This document shows, one piece after another, positions 1 to 10,084 of a DNA stretch of 18,078 nucleotides. A program made the translations under genes and the position numbers. The DNA comes from Rhodocollybia butyracea (lineage: Eukaryota > Basidiomycota > Agaricomycetes > Agaricales > Omphalotaceae). Location: assembly GCA_015501585.1 (NCBI GenBank), contig JADNRY010001053.1, positions 1-18,078 on the forward strand. Reading direction: 5' to 3'. The number at the start of each line of letters is the position of its first letter. Position 1 is the first letter of the stretch. The notes beneath the pieces are model-generated. The model was not told where the DNA came from and searched no databases. It was given only the letters and a program-made list of their open reading frames with translations.

Positions 1-1
1 T

Positions 2-1264
2 CTTAAGGAGAAAGGATATATGCTGAGGCCCAGGTATCGTCCTGGATGGAAACCTTCCTATAAACGACTTCAAAATCCCTTCACTTTCGAGGATGGTCAC
101 TACTTGACGGTATGCTTCTTTTTCTCTTCCGTTTCTTATACCTGAGCTCCCTGCCCTTCAGAATAAACGTATAATAGATGCTTTGAGGATATCTGACTCC
201 ACCATGGTAGCAATAAAACGTGTTCGTAATATCACTGGAGAAGACGGCGTAACTATCAATTCTCAGGAAGAGGATATCTGTGCGCTGTTTTCTACCAGTG
301 AGCACGCGTCGCAACTATCCAATCATTCCATTTCTTTGCTAGAAGTCTTGTGTGTTCCTGGCTTCGAGGACGAACGCCTTCTGGTGATGCCATGGATGAG
401 AGAACCTGAAAATCCTCCCTTTCGAACAGTTGGGGAGGGAATTCAGTTCATCAAAGAGATTCTTGAGGTGAGTTCTTGGATATCAGAGTACTGAATTTAT
501 TCTGCTAAAATTTTCAGGGAATACAGTAGATGCATCAAAACAATGTTGCGCATAAGTATGTAAAAGCTGAGCCACTGGTATACTGAAATTCACTTCTTAA
601 AACTTACCCAGAGACTGTTCCATTAATAACATGGTCATGGATGCGAAGAAAATGTACCCCGATGGCCATCATCCTAGCAGACCTTTCGCACATACGATTA
701 CAAGAAACGCGTGCGCCTTTCTCTCGGACACTTGTTCCTCCCAGGTACTACCTGATTGATTCTGGATTTTCTCGAAAATATGATTCTTCCCAAGAACGGT
801 CATCAGAGTATGCCATACTATCTGGAGGTACTGAGCCCCGAATGTAAGGCTGAGGCTCCTTGTGATCCTTTCGCAACTGATGTCTTCTTGGTTGGCAAAT
901 GATCCGACGTCGCTTCTTGGATGTGAGTCGTTTCATTTTACTGGTAGGTTATTGACGTATGCTCATTCGTAGGGAGATCCCAAATTTGAGCATTCGGGTA
1001 TACATGGGTTTGAAGTTTTAAGGCATTGGTGAACGATATGATCCAGGATGATCCAGAAAAGTGACCGCAGATGGACGAAGTATTTCCTCGGTTTTCAAAT
1101 ATTGTTCAGTCCCTTTCACAGTGGAAGCTGCGTTCTCGAGCAGTAAGAAGGATGAATTCTTCTTCATGAGACCGTTTCGAGGCCTGGACCATCTGTTCTG
1201 GACTTGTACCATGATTGCGAAACGTCGACCAGCAATTCCGTCGAGCACGCTAACAGTGGCATAA
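2..1264 (+). pseudogene. decayed fungal protein-kinase-like gene (5' truncated by window)
   Basis: This is a member of the kinase-like family expanded in mushroom-forming fungi. Exons seen are about 2-109, 162-467, 518-555, 612-922 and 973-1264, with short GT-AG introns. The N-terminal motif GYMLRPRYRPGW is present, then an ATP-lobe strand ending MVAIKRV (about 207-227), LLVMPW (about 381-398), a catalytic loop reading AH-K-DCSINN across the 556-611 intron (K in place of the R of HRD), and YYLID-SG in place of DFG (761-763 codes Ser). Near the end, RPFRG and MIAKRRPAIP match the family C-terminus. It is broken by an in-frame TAG at 527-529, an in-frame TGA at 1062-1064 (probably CGA to TGA, a CpG transition) and at least five frameshifts between 690 and 1145. 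The start codon lies outside the window. The family assignment is from remembered motifs; I am confident it is kinase-like and non-functional as written. Confidence 0.85.
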
Positions 1265-2285
1265 AAGTCCTATACTTAAGTTCTCTCTTGGGCTTATTTT
1301 TTGCTGCCGTCTGTGTTCATTCAGCTCTCATGTTTGTTGATCTGTTTCTTTGTTTATTGTAATATTTTACGTGCTGGTTACCAACTATTGTTTTCACGAA
1401 TCCCGATTTACTGAGGAGTGAAACTAAGCGGCACTGAGTAAGTACTTGAGTATTCAGATAACCAGTGTCATTCGCCACTGTCATAGACTCGAACCAGTCC
1501 CTGTTGTAGAGTTGTGATGTGAAATCACACCCTGTTTCACCGACACGGCTGATCGTCAGTCATCAAAAGTGTCAACAAAAAACTACTGGCTCGAAGTCTA
1601 CCACTGTCATAGGTCACCTTGTTCAGCCGAGTATGGGAGATCACTTCTTCGGTTTGAGTGGACGATATCTTTTGAAGTTTGGAACATTTCTAAATTGGCT
1701 AAGCTCTTGAATTTAACGATTTCTTCAGTGGTCTCTACGCTCCTCCACGTCGTTTGCTGAAAGAGTTTGAACTGGCTTCTAATCTCGTTCGCGGTACATG
1801 TTTGGGGTCATGACCGCTCTTCTTCGACAAAGAAGGTATCACCCATTTCACAATTCTGTTTACTGTTCTCCATGGATCAACTAACCAACGCATCTGCAGT
1901 ATTACTTTCAAGTTGATCCTCGCCTGTCAAGCCTTGTAACAATCCTACGACGGTAGTATGACAAGTTATTCGATCGAAGGCCCAGATCGAGGAGGGAAGG
2001 GCCTCTAGAGAGGGCGAGGGAGACCAGACGTCTTGGAGCAAGTTCACCCAACGTGGAAGAACTAGGAGGACAAATGAAAATGAGAGTTCGTCGAGGTCGC
2101 GGAAGGTAGGGATGCAGATAGTTTTGATCGTAATGCCCTTTTTGCACACCCAGCGTAACGGCCCAGCAAGCAACTACGACGTCTCCTCGTTGAAGGAACA
2201 TCAGAATGACCAAGGAAATGGCAGTAAAGAATGTCTGAACTCGCAATATCACACTCATATAGACATCTAATGACACGTAGTTGTT
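1265..2285. other. intergenic region, no supported gene
   Basis: This kilobase lies between the kinase pseudogene and the tRNA gene. Three overlapping open frames on the minus strand (1877-2349) and a long open plus frame at about 1960-2270 exist, but none shows a recognisable motif, a convincing start, or splice sites that would extend it. A small perfect hairpin, TGTGAT with ATCACA around GTGAA, occurs near 1515-1530. Confidence 0.5.
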
Positions 2286-2364
2286 GGGCATATGGTGTAG
2301 GGGTTATCACGTTCGCTTTGCATTCGCATGCGAAAGGTCTCCGGTTCAAATCCGGATTTGTCCA
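2286..2364 (+). tRNA. tRNA-Ala (anticodon TGC) with a 6-nt intron-like insertion
   Basis: This decodes GCA/GCG alanine codons. The acceptor arms are GGGCATA (2286-2292) and TTTGTCC (2357-2363), with one T-T mismatch. They include the G3:U70 wobble pair that is the universal alanine identity element, plus discriminator A (2364). The A box TGGTGTAGGGG (2293-2303) and B box GGTTCAAATCC (2343-2353) are both good. The T arm is TCCGG/CCGGA around TTCAAAT. The anticodon arm is TTCGC/GCGAA (2312-2316, 2330-2334), with the TGC anticodon at 2319-2321. The loop has 13 rather than 7 nt. The extra TTCGCA (2323-2328) follows position 37, the standard place for a nuclear tRNA intron. It could instead be a tRNA pseudogene with a small insertion. 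Confidence 0.82.
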
Positions 2365-2382
2365 CTAAGATAGAGACGATGG

Positions 2383-2387
2383 TTTTT
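2383..2387 (+). terminator. Pol III terminator of the tRNA
   Basis: A run of five T residues lies 18 nt after the discriminator base of the tRNA-Ala gene, a typical RNA polymerase III stop. Confidence 0.6.
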
Positions 2388-2509
2388 ACCCAAGGGACCA
2401 CGAAAAGCTTTCATTTTTATTCTTTGTAGTCGACGGTGCAAACTCCGACTGTTCCTCAATGGGACCACGTCGGTTACACCATCACCACCACCACCGAAGA
2501 TTGTGGCCG

Positions 2510-4535
2510 TTAAGCTTTGCGACAATCAAGAAGTTCATCCATCTTTCGGAACCTACCCCTTCTATCACTACAAAAAGGTCTACGGGGTCATAAATATCCT
2601 TGATAGATTCTAACCTAGCATAGTGATCCCAAAAAATGTCTGCTGGAAGTTTTTTCTCGTTAGAGCGAAGCCTGAGGATGGATCAGGATCCAAGAAGGAG
2701 CGATGATTAAATCATAACATGCCTCGTTTAGGTAAGATCCACTATCGGGACCTACGAGTTTCTCAAGCACCGCAAGTATCCCTTGAGCTGGTTTTTCAAC
2801 TTGATGGATACCGGTGGCATTTGTACCATCCGCCCATCCACCAGCAAGAATGGCATGCCCAAAGCCTTGCGCCAAGCGGGGTTGAGACAAGGGAGTTGGG
2901 ATCGACTTTTGAAACGGCGCCTCCACCTGCTAATCTACAATAGAGGATTGGATGCGCACAAAGTTTAGCATGCACGTATGAAATCACTAAAGGTGCTTTT
3001 GCTCACACATAAGACACCAAATCCCCCAACCCTAGCAAAGTATCTGCTACTTTTTTCATACTCCGTCTCTAGTAGTTCGCGTGGAAACAATCTGGACACG
3101 AGCTCCCCGTTTAACCCGCCGAGCTCGAAGCAGCTCCACCAAGACTGGCAATATATGCGTCATAAAGCACATAGACTGAATCAAAGGGGACCGTAGAGAA
3201 TTGGACAGTTTCTCCAGAACCTGCAGTAGCATTCCTCACGAAATCAACAAAAGGTTGAATAGCCGCATTGCTTTCCGCCAAGGTTGTATCTGGCGCAACA
3301 CCAGAAAACGAGAAAAGCTCGAGTCAAAAGACGCGATACTCCCCATTGCAGATCTGCGAGTGTTGGATGCAGACTAAGAAATTTAGATACAACAGATTGA
3401 GCTATCGTGCCCGAGGAGAAATTTTCAACAGAGAGTAAGATGAGGGTGGCGGGTGTTGGAGGATGGGTGTTATAAGTAACAGAAGTGACAACGCCAAAGG
3501 TTCCCCGCCACCTCCACGTAGGGCCAGAACAAGTCTGGATGTGAGTATGCATTGACTGTCAGGACGGAGGCGGAGGAAGTAACAAGCGTGAACTGGAGAA
3601 CATTGTCTACGGCTGTGCATTAATGTGCGTCAGTTGATTTGCCTGCAAATTTATACAGGCACGAACCAAGGCCATAGGTGGGTGACAAAACGCTGTGTCC
3701 TCCACCAAGAACGTATCCCGATGCCGCACCTACAGATTCTCCGAAGGAGGTTCCACCGACTATGACACGTCCATATGACTCGCCAGCAGCGTATGCTTCG
3801 TTCCATTGTATGCCGGCTCCAAGGGTGAGTGCTAATTCTGTGAGCAAAGCACACAGTAACTACGTATAGCTCACCGTTGAAAGTCTCGTTATGGGGACCA
3901 CCCACCGGAATAAAGTTGGCATCGAAGCTGATATTTTTCATGTTATGGATCCAAATCATGAATGAACCACGGCCAGAGCTACGACCAAGAAGATCATGTC
4001 TGGAAACATTGAATTAGGAAACGTGCATTCAAATAAAAGACCCAATTGTACCCCGTACTCTTAACCACAACTTTCAGATTCCATTTCACTGCAAAGGCCA
4101 CTGCAGCTTGAACATCCTGTGCGCTTCGAGCATCCACCCCGATCGGGGGTACGCTTCCTTGTTCACATGGTACACCCAAGCTGGTGTTCAGATAACAAGC
4201 ACTAATCGAGCCATTCGCGAAAATGAATGTTTCAAAATTGAAGGATTCCATCGAACCAGATTGATTTGCCCGCCAGTTTCCATTAGCAGAATTCAATATA
4301 AACATTGGTACAATTGCCCGACGGATTTGAGGGGGGGTAGCAGGCGGATTCAGGCGGAACGGGAGAAAATGAGTGGCTGCGAGAGCTGATGGGAAAGGGA
4401 GTCAAATTCGTCTGCTGGAGGCCAACAGGATGGGTCTGAGAAGAGACAACGACACTGTGGGCCCGGAGTATTGTTGAGGGAGAGGACTGAGTCGATGTGA
4501 GCTACGAGGAAGAGGAGGAGTGCCTTCAACAACAT
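2510..4535 (-). pseudogene. secreted FAD-linked oxidase, berberine-bridge (BBE) type, many one-base frameshifts
   Basis: A flavoprotein oxidase of the VAO/PCMH superfamily with a C-terminal BBE segment. The start at 4535 gives a clear signal peptide (MLLKALLLFLVAH). Introns seen on the minus strand are 4000-4051, 3838-3874, 3613-3662, probably 2935-2975, and 2672-2718. Recognisable blocks, in order: GVDARSAQDVQAAV; VVVKSTGHD, whose His is the expected covalent-FAD histidine of the family, split by the first intron; LGRSSGRGSFMIW; GGGHSVLSPTYGLG; DLFWALRGGGG; AGGGAVSKVDPNS; GSYLNEA; and YDPVDLFVV near the end. The protein stops at TAA 2510-2512 if GG at about 2540 is read as GGG. No cysteine sits at the second flavin-attachment position, so single covalent linkage is expected. 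At least ten frameshifts occur (for example near 4345, 4290, 3503-3506, 3110, 2870 and 2620), and most are one missing base in a G or A run. It is therefore either a true pseudogene or an intact gene with poor consensus. Confidence 0.88.
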
Positions 4536-5768
4536 TCTGGGTACTAATCATTTAGTAGTTCACCCCAACTAGGGTTTTATATTGCAGCAAGCAGCAGATG
4601 ACCGAAAATGATATAAGAAAAGTTTCGTCAGCACACTATCCATGACCACGAGCACAGGCTTCCGGAAAACCAGCGATGGACTCGGAATCAAGAAGGATGG
4701 TCCCTGTTTAAGGAACAGCCAGGGCCAGGCGTCTCATAACCCCCAAAAGAGTACACCGAAGCACTTTCATAAAGTTTTGTACTGGTACGATGCGGGTAAC
4801 CAAAGTTCTCGAGTATCGTAAAGCTCGCTCACATACTGGACCACCTATCCTGTCCATGCAAGAAATGCCGCAGAAACTGCACTGAAGAAATTGTTGTATT
4901 CGTATATTGATCTTTGACGCGTTGACGAGCAGTGCAGCCTGGTATCGGTTGGGGCATGAGGCTCGTCACAGTGACGAGGATGGTCCTGGACAATAAAGTC
5001 ACGGAGAGAAGTTGCAGCCGTCTTAAAGTTATAGTTCACGAACGATGAATCGTGAATGAAGTTTATATGAGAACGAGTATTCTCTTCTCAAAAGACTAGC
5101 TAGCTAGGCGGCTACTAGCGCACACCAAGGGTTCCCACGCCCGACCTTTTTGGACCTTTTCTGACCGATTATGACCGATCGACCTTTCTGAGACCGAAAG
5201 GACCGATCAGTCATGTGAACGTATAAACGCCCGTGCAACTCGTTCCGATGGCAGCTTTCAGCTCAATTTCAGCTCAATAAAGCCTTGGGAAACTGGTTTT
5301 TGGGATGTTAGCTAAGTAATACTCTCACTAAATGGACATCCCCCAATACTTGAAATTTCTTTCCTAGATTCAGTACTACCTGCTTCCCACAAAATCAACT
5401 CAATGTAGTAGGATACGAGTAGAACAAGATATGTAAGCTATTTTACTTCGCGTAGGGGTACTCCCAGTGGACTCAGAGTGTGCCTTTCCAAAACTTTTCA
5501 GAACTTATTCGACTTCACCGTGGCAAAATATGCTGCAAAGCCAAAGCTCCTTTAGACAATGAGCTTGGAAGATGGGAATAAATGAATGCCCCGCCCAGTA
5601 AGTAATAAAATCGAAAGGGTGCGCTGCAGCACCAGTGGCGCGGCAGCGATTCGAACTTGATACCCATGGCCCAGCTTTAGTAAATTAATCATTGACTTCT
5701 TTGCGATAAGCTCAGCCCTGCAGCCTCTGCTCGATCAGGACCGCCGAAAATACACGAATATTCACACG
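4536..5768. other. divergent intergenic region between FAD oxidase and F-box gene
   Basis: This 1.2-kb region separates two gene starts that point away from each other, so it should hold both promoters. No gene is supported; the 64-codon minus frame at 4845-5039 has no recognisable feature. The phased GACC cluster (5143-5210) lies here, followed by TATAAA (about 5222) and AATAAA (about 5276). Confidence 0.5.
5143..5210. repeat. phased GACC repeat cluster
   Basis: Seven GACC tetramers start at 5143, 5153, 5163, 5173, 5181, 5192 and 5201, a spacing of 8-11 bp or close to one DNA turn. They are followed by TTTT(T) or GAT/GAAA, so the cluster alternates GACCTTT and GACCGA types. On the opposite strand it reads as GGTC direct repeats. 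The regular spacing and the exact core are seen directly. A role as a protein-binding array or as transposon subterminal repeats is inference. Confidence 0.6.
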
Positions 5769-7386
5769 ATGACTACGTCCTCGTCTTTCATCGATTTACC
5801 AGATGATGTGCTATTCAACATCTTCAGGTTTTTACGACCACCCGATATATTAACTGTACGGAAAGTAAGCGTAAATTTAATCGATAACACTTGATCTTCA
5901 GGTTACTAATGTACGAACCTCAACTCAGACCTGTAAACGACTTGAAGCCGCTACATTAGAGCCTCATGTCTGGACAACAGCATATAGAACCTGCAACAAT
6001 GACTTTCTACCCGTCGTTTCTTCGCCCTCTCAAATGGTAACCAGTGATCTTGAGCGTCTTCTGTTGCATACCTGCCAATTGGAAACACTTTGGGGAAATC
6101 CTGCTGCCCCGGAATGTTTTTTCAAAAAAACCAACACACTTGATGCGACTCAAATGGGCAGAATCGAGGTAGAGGGTATGGAAATATGCTATGGCCGCTT
6201 CCTTGTTGTCCAAGGTCTCCACGCAATGTTTGTTTATGACCTCGATCGTGAAACCGAAGTTTTTCGATACACTGCGTTCGAAGACGATGAATTATCTTGG
6301 GTATACAGTCGAAGTGAAGTAGTGAATCCGGAACTGGATTTGTTTTTCCCCTTCGCAGCTACTCCCAGCGAGGAAGCAAATCGCGAGCCAAGGTAGATAT
6401 TTTCCTGAATTTCCAGAGCAGTTTTGACATATTCATTGCTTCAGCATGTCAATGTGCAAAATTTCACCTTCTGGATTTGTGACCATCCGTGATTGGCCTG
6501 GCCAGTCGGTCGATGCATCGTTTTTTGTTGGCACAGAGTTTGTCATTATCGAAGAGTTCGACCCGGCACCGATACGGCTTATACATCTTGCATCAATGAA
6601 GGCGTATCCTATGTCATCCAGATACGTGGTATCTTCGTGTTCATTTTATTTATGAATAGCAAACTAAATTCTCCTGGAATTTAGGATGAAATAAACAATT
6701 ATCCGAGCTTGACTATCACAGCGTTTGTACCTGGAGGATATGTCCTTTTGTGCTTCACCGACGAATTCGAAGGGTCATTGCGTGACCATTACTTCGAGCT
6801 GTATTGCCTTCCTGATCCCGCCCTTTTACCAGGAGGTACTGCTCTATATCCTACGCATCGAGGCCACTATCATCACAGTGAAGATCATTTCGAGAGTGGC
6901 CGATTTCTTTCGTCAAACGTCTCGACAAACGGATTGACTGGATCTATCTACCTCGTTGTGCATTTATTCAAGAAATGGAGGTTATGCTTCCTTCGTGTTA
7001 TGCTTCAGGAAGATGGGAACCTCATCCTTCGCTTGGATAACACTGATCTTCCCGAGGTGTTTTGGGAAACACCCTCGCCTTCAAACTCAGTTACAAGGGT
7101 TCGTGATGTTGCCTTTATGCGTGATGGCCACCGACTCCCGGGAGAGGAAGATTGGCTACTCTGTGATATGCACATGGACTCTGAGGGGGAGCCTTGTGTT
7201 CGTACATCCAAGGTTACTATCCCAGCCGAACCTGCGTATCACGTTCTATGTTTGGATATATTCCGAGGCAGGTTGATATCGGCCGGTTATCATAAAGGTG
7301 ACAGTTCCAGGGAAGAAATTCGCTTCTTGGAAATAGGTTGTCCGAACCCAGTAGATGGTCATCCATTATCAACAAGAGTAGCGTAG
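5769..7386 (+). CDS. F-box domain protein
   Basis: Predicted substrate adaptor of an SCF (Skp1-cullin-F-box) ubiquitin ligase. There are four exons: 5769-5864, 5929-6392, 6445-6628 and 6685-7386, with introns of 64, 52 and 56 nt. The phases fit and the open frame is 481 residues with no break. Residues about 8-45 form the F-box: FIDLPDDVLFNIFRFLRPPD, then ILTVRKTCKRLE across the first intron. The nearer acceptor at 5901 is also in frame, but it would add eight residues inside the F-box. The acceptor at 5928 is preferred because it gives the standard F-box sequence and has an ACTAAT branch point about 20 nt upstream. The third donor could be 6626 or 6629 (both in phase); 6629 gives GTATCT. The rest of the protein is rich in short beta-type stretches, which may mean a propeller-like substrate domain, but no WD or Kelch signature is clear. 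The target is unknown. Confidence 0.85.
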
Positions 7387-8343
7387 AAATGTAATATTCG
7401 AAAATGTCGAACACTAAGGACTCAAGTATGTATTCCAAAATCGCTTCAAGAGTATTTGAGCGCATCCGACGCACACGCAATTTTGTGTGCAGCTGAAAAC
7501 CACAGCAAATAGCTAATAAGTATTCGCGCGAATAGGACGTGTCCTCATGCTCAGAACGAGCGTCACTCTGGAGGGTGCGCACGCTCTTTATTCCCGTGAA
7601 AGTTAGATTATCAGCTGATAGGTAATTATAACATGAGTACTTAACTGTGAACATTTTCATAGATGTAATTAGCAAACTAGTCGGTTTTCGAATTCACCTT
7701 TTACCTCATTACTTAGTCAATCACCTAAGTGATGTCTGTAGTCCTCGAGATATCTCCTCTTACTGTCTAATCCCTTGACACCGACGCATTCGGGACCCGT
7801 ATACTTGTTCAAGCTCGACTATAGCGTCAACTTTGGGATGTTCACTCGACCGTGGCTGGGTTCTTCCTATTCTTTTCAAGCTTCACCAACCTTGCTATTC
7901 TCATCATACCCATAACGGCCATCGACCTAGGGAGACCTCAAGGGAACAGGTCGTGTCTCGAGTATATTCGAGTCGGAGCGGAAAAATGGACTGATTGCCA
8001 ATAAGCATATAGCCACTCCCTCAAAATTTAACGGTTTTTTCCAGGAACGCTTCATAGTCCCTAGAATCGAGATACAGGAGCTCCCTGCTCAAAACGTGTT
8101 CACAACATTCCTTCAGTTTCAAAAGTAGTAAGTATACGGCGGTCATAGGCCCGGGGCCACAGTACAATTGAAGCCTGACTAAAACTTGAGCAAAGTGTAC
8201 ACGCTATTGTTGGGTAACTAGATGGGGCCCCTTGGACATGAATACCCCCGGGCCTTGCCCTTACTTATGGTGTCATGAAGGGAACCAAAACTTTCCTCCG
8301 TACTGTTAACTTAGTATCTCATCAGTGAATTAGCCGTCCCATC
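7387..8343. other. intergenic region downstream of the F-box gene
   Basis: No gene is supported. The 152-codon minus-strand frame at 7217-7675 overlaps the F-box terminal exon antisense and lacks any domain or codon pattern of its own. The F-box 3' UTR and the polyadenylation site should lie just after 7386. Confidence 0.5.
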
Positions 8344-8713
8344 TTATCGAACGCCGGTGTGAATCGGATGTTGGCCCTCAGTGGTCTTTGTCGGGTATAG
8401 CAGCCATATTGGCATCCCCATCAACAACGAAACGAATGCGGTGCCCTCGTCGGTAAATTTGAGCTTGGTGGAGAAGTCGAGGCTCTCGGGATTCCTCAGG
8501 GGACTGAAAATGCTGCGTTCCTTTGGTGTCTCCGCCAACAGCGCATTGCAAATACTGAGATGCCGGTGTTGGTAACCTTGTTAACAGAAATTGTAGTACC
8601 CTTGGGGAAATGTCAGCCAAGTGTGTGAGCGGGAGAGTCAAATGTTCCAGTTCCCCAAGGGCATTATTCAACGCAAACATCAAGGATTTCAGGTCCTCGA
8701 CAAATACAAGCAA
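8344..8713 (-). pseudogene. possible remnant of an LRR/F-box-like gene
   Basis: Two overlapping minus frames look protein-like. The first (about 8713-8560) has a leucine-rich repeat rhythm, with LGELEHLTLPLTHLADI and VLQFLLTRLP. The second (about 8538-8344) continues with PLRNPESLDFSTKLKFTDEG. Reading from one to the other needs a frame change near 8560-8570. The pattern resembles the leucine-rich tails of fungal F-box proteins, but no F-box, start codon or splice structure is visible upstream. It may be a decayed gene or chance; confidence is low. Confidence 0.25.
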
Positions 8714-9022
8714 ACGCCCTAGAAGCGTAATAACTTACGAACCCCAGAAACGATGATCTGGTGCCTTCTTATGTGAACCTACTATGTCTAGCCAGAAGGG
8801 GTTCAGGTCTTCATCTCGAGATAGACACCGACCATACCGTTGCTGAAAGCATCTCAGGTTTGCTAGATGCATTCCCCTTGTACAGCGGCGGAACCAGCTT
8901 TTCTGAAAGCCAAGGGATTCATCGGACGCCCATCAACGGCCTAAATGACCAGTTCTAATAATTCTAATGGCAAAAAAAAGTGTAACCCGAATTGTATTGT
9001 GATAGGCAAAGCTATATTTTAA

Positions 9023-9056
9023 GGTCAGAGGTCAGAAGTCAGACTGCCAGGTCAGA
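9023..9056 (+). repeat. GGTCAGA heptamer repeat
   Basis: Three adjacent 7-bp units (GGTCAGA, GGTCAGA, AGTCAGA) at 9023-9043 are followed, after CTGCCA, by a fourth GGTCAGA at 9050-9056. The last copy extends to GGTCAGAAAAG (9050-9060). The same 11-mer occurs on the minus strand inside the GACC cluster near 5156-5166. Confidence 0.6.
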
Positions 9057-9453
9057 AAAGCCACAGATGTTCAGGCTCGTCTTCATTGTTTTCTGATAAG
9101 TACTAGAAACTCCTTCCGTGCCTGTATTTGTTGTAAACTAGCGGGAATAACCGGTTTAAGAATTATTACGAGGTAGCTTCCTACAGGCATCAGATGTGAC
9201 GGCTTAACGTGAGGCACATAGAGCACGACCGAAAGACCTATCCAACTTTGGTAGCGTGAAATTCAAGGGACGAATCCTACGGAGGTTTTATTTTTGAGAC
9301 GAGCAGGAGGATAACACCATGGCCTTGGCAATAAACTCTTCCCAGTGGTTTTAGAAGCCGCTAGACCTCCACGGCGAAATAGAAATTGAATTATATGCTC
9401 TATAGGGTTATAGTATCCAAACACCGGAACAGACTGTGGAAGGGGATTAGCAT

Positions 9454-9486
9454 TGAGCTCGCAGCGAGCTCAGGTTACTACCTGAG
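9454..9486. repeat. two overlapping perfect palindromes
   Basis: TGAGCTCGC and GCGAGCTCA form a perfect 9-bp inverted repeat with a single central base (9454-9472). A second inverted repeat, CTCAGGT/ACCTGAG with a TACT loop (9469-9486), shares four bases with the first. The two hairpins would exclude each other in single-stranded nucleic acid. No gene context explains them. Confidence 0.5.
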
Positions 9487-10084
9487 GAATCAGTTGTCAC
9501 CATTCTTTCCTCACTTCTCACGGCAATGCCTTGACAATATCGAAATGGTGGACTCCAACGAGGCAGATGGATCATCTTCAAATCAAACCCACCTGCGAGA
9601 GCAGGTTCAATTGGGCAAAAGCCATCAACATTGCTCCCACCACCCGGCCCCAGACGCAGAGTCGGCGTCCCCAATAACACGAATCATTCCCTTTCAATTA
9701 CCCAAGCGATGTCACTCTAGCGTTCAGGTCAATCCTTGGTAAAAGAAAGTCTTAGATATCTATGTCAAATTCAGTAGTTAGCTTGTCAATGGCACATTGA
9801 TAGCGAGCCAAAGTTGAAGTCCTCTTTACCATGATCCGAAACAAAAGCCTTTCGGGTCTCCTGTGAGGGCACTCTAGCGAATAGATTCGTTCAGCAGGGA
9901 GCCGCCAACACCAAGCTTGTTAAGTTCGCGTAAAGCGGACGATTGAACACGTCTGCAAAAGTTAAACGGTGTTCATAACCCGGATTTACCGGCCCGGTAC
10001 TCAGCTAGGTTCAGTCAACATTCGACGCTATGATCGTACTACAGCCGATTACAAGTGATAGTCAACAGCAAATGAACGAGCCTC

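Larger units (their letters stand above)
8714..10084. other. intergenic region, short repeats only
   Basis: No gene is supported over about 1.4 kb. A plus frame of 118 codons (9386-9742) and a minus frame of 77 codons (9447-9680) overlap each other and carry no recognisable motif. The region contains the GGTCAGA repeat (9023-9056) and two overlapping palindromes (9454-9486), described separately. Confidence 0.45.

Noticed and set aside
1877..2349. Three overlapping minus-strand frames of 95-127 codons
   Set aside because: They lie in three frames, have no recognisable motif, and one overlaps the tRNA gene.
5120..5290. Possible solo LTR with TATAAA and AATAAA after the GACC cluster
   Set aside because: No TG...CA ends or target-site duplication could be defined, and no second copy is in the window.
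5640..5670. TTCGAATC on the minus strand, like a tRNA B box
   Set aside because: The T stem does not pair, there is no A box at the right distance, and no matching acceptor strand.
5901..5928. Upstream acceptor for F-box intron 1 (adds eight in-frame residues)
   Set aside because: It would insert residues within the F-box and has no branch point at the normal distance; the ACTAAT lies between the two acceptors and supports the later one.
7217..7675. 152-codon minus-strand open frame
   Set aside because: It overlaps the F-box terminal exon antisense and shows no domain, signal peptide or splice context.
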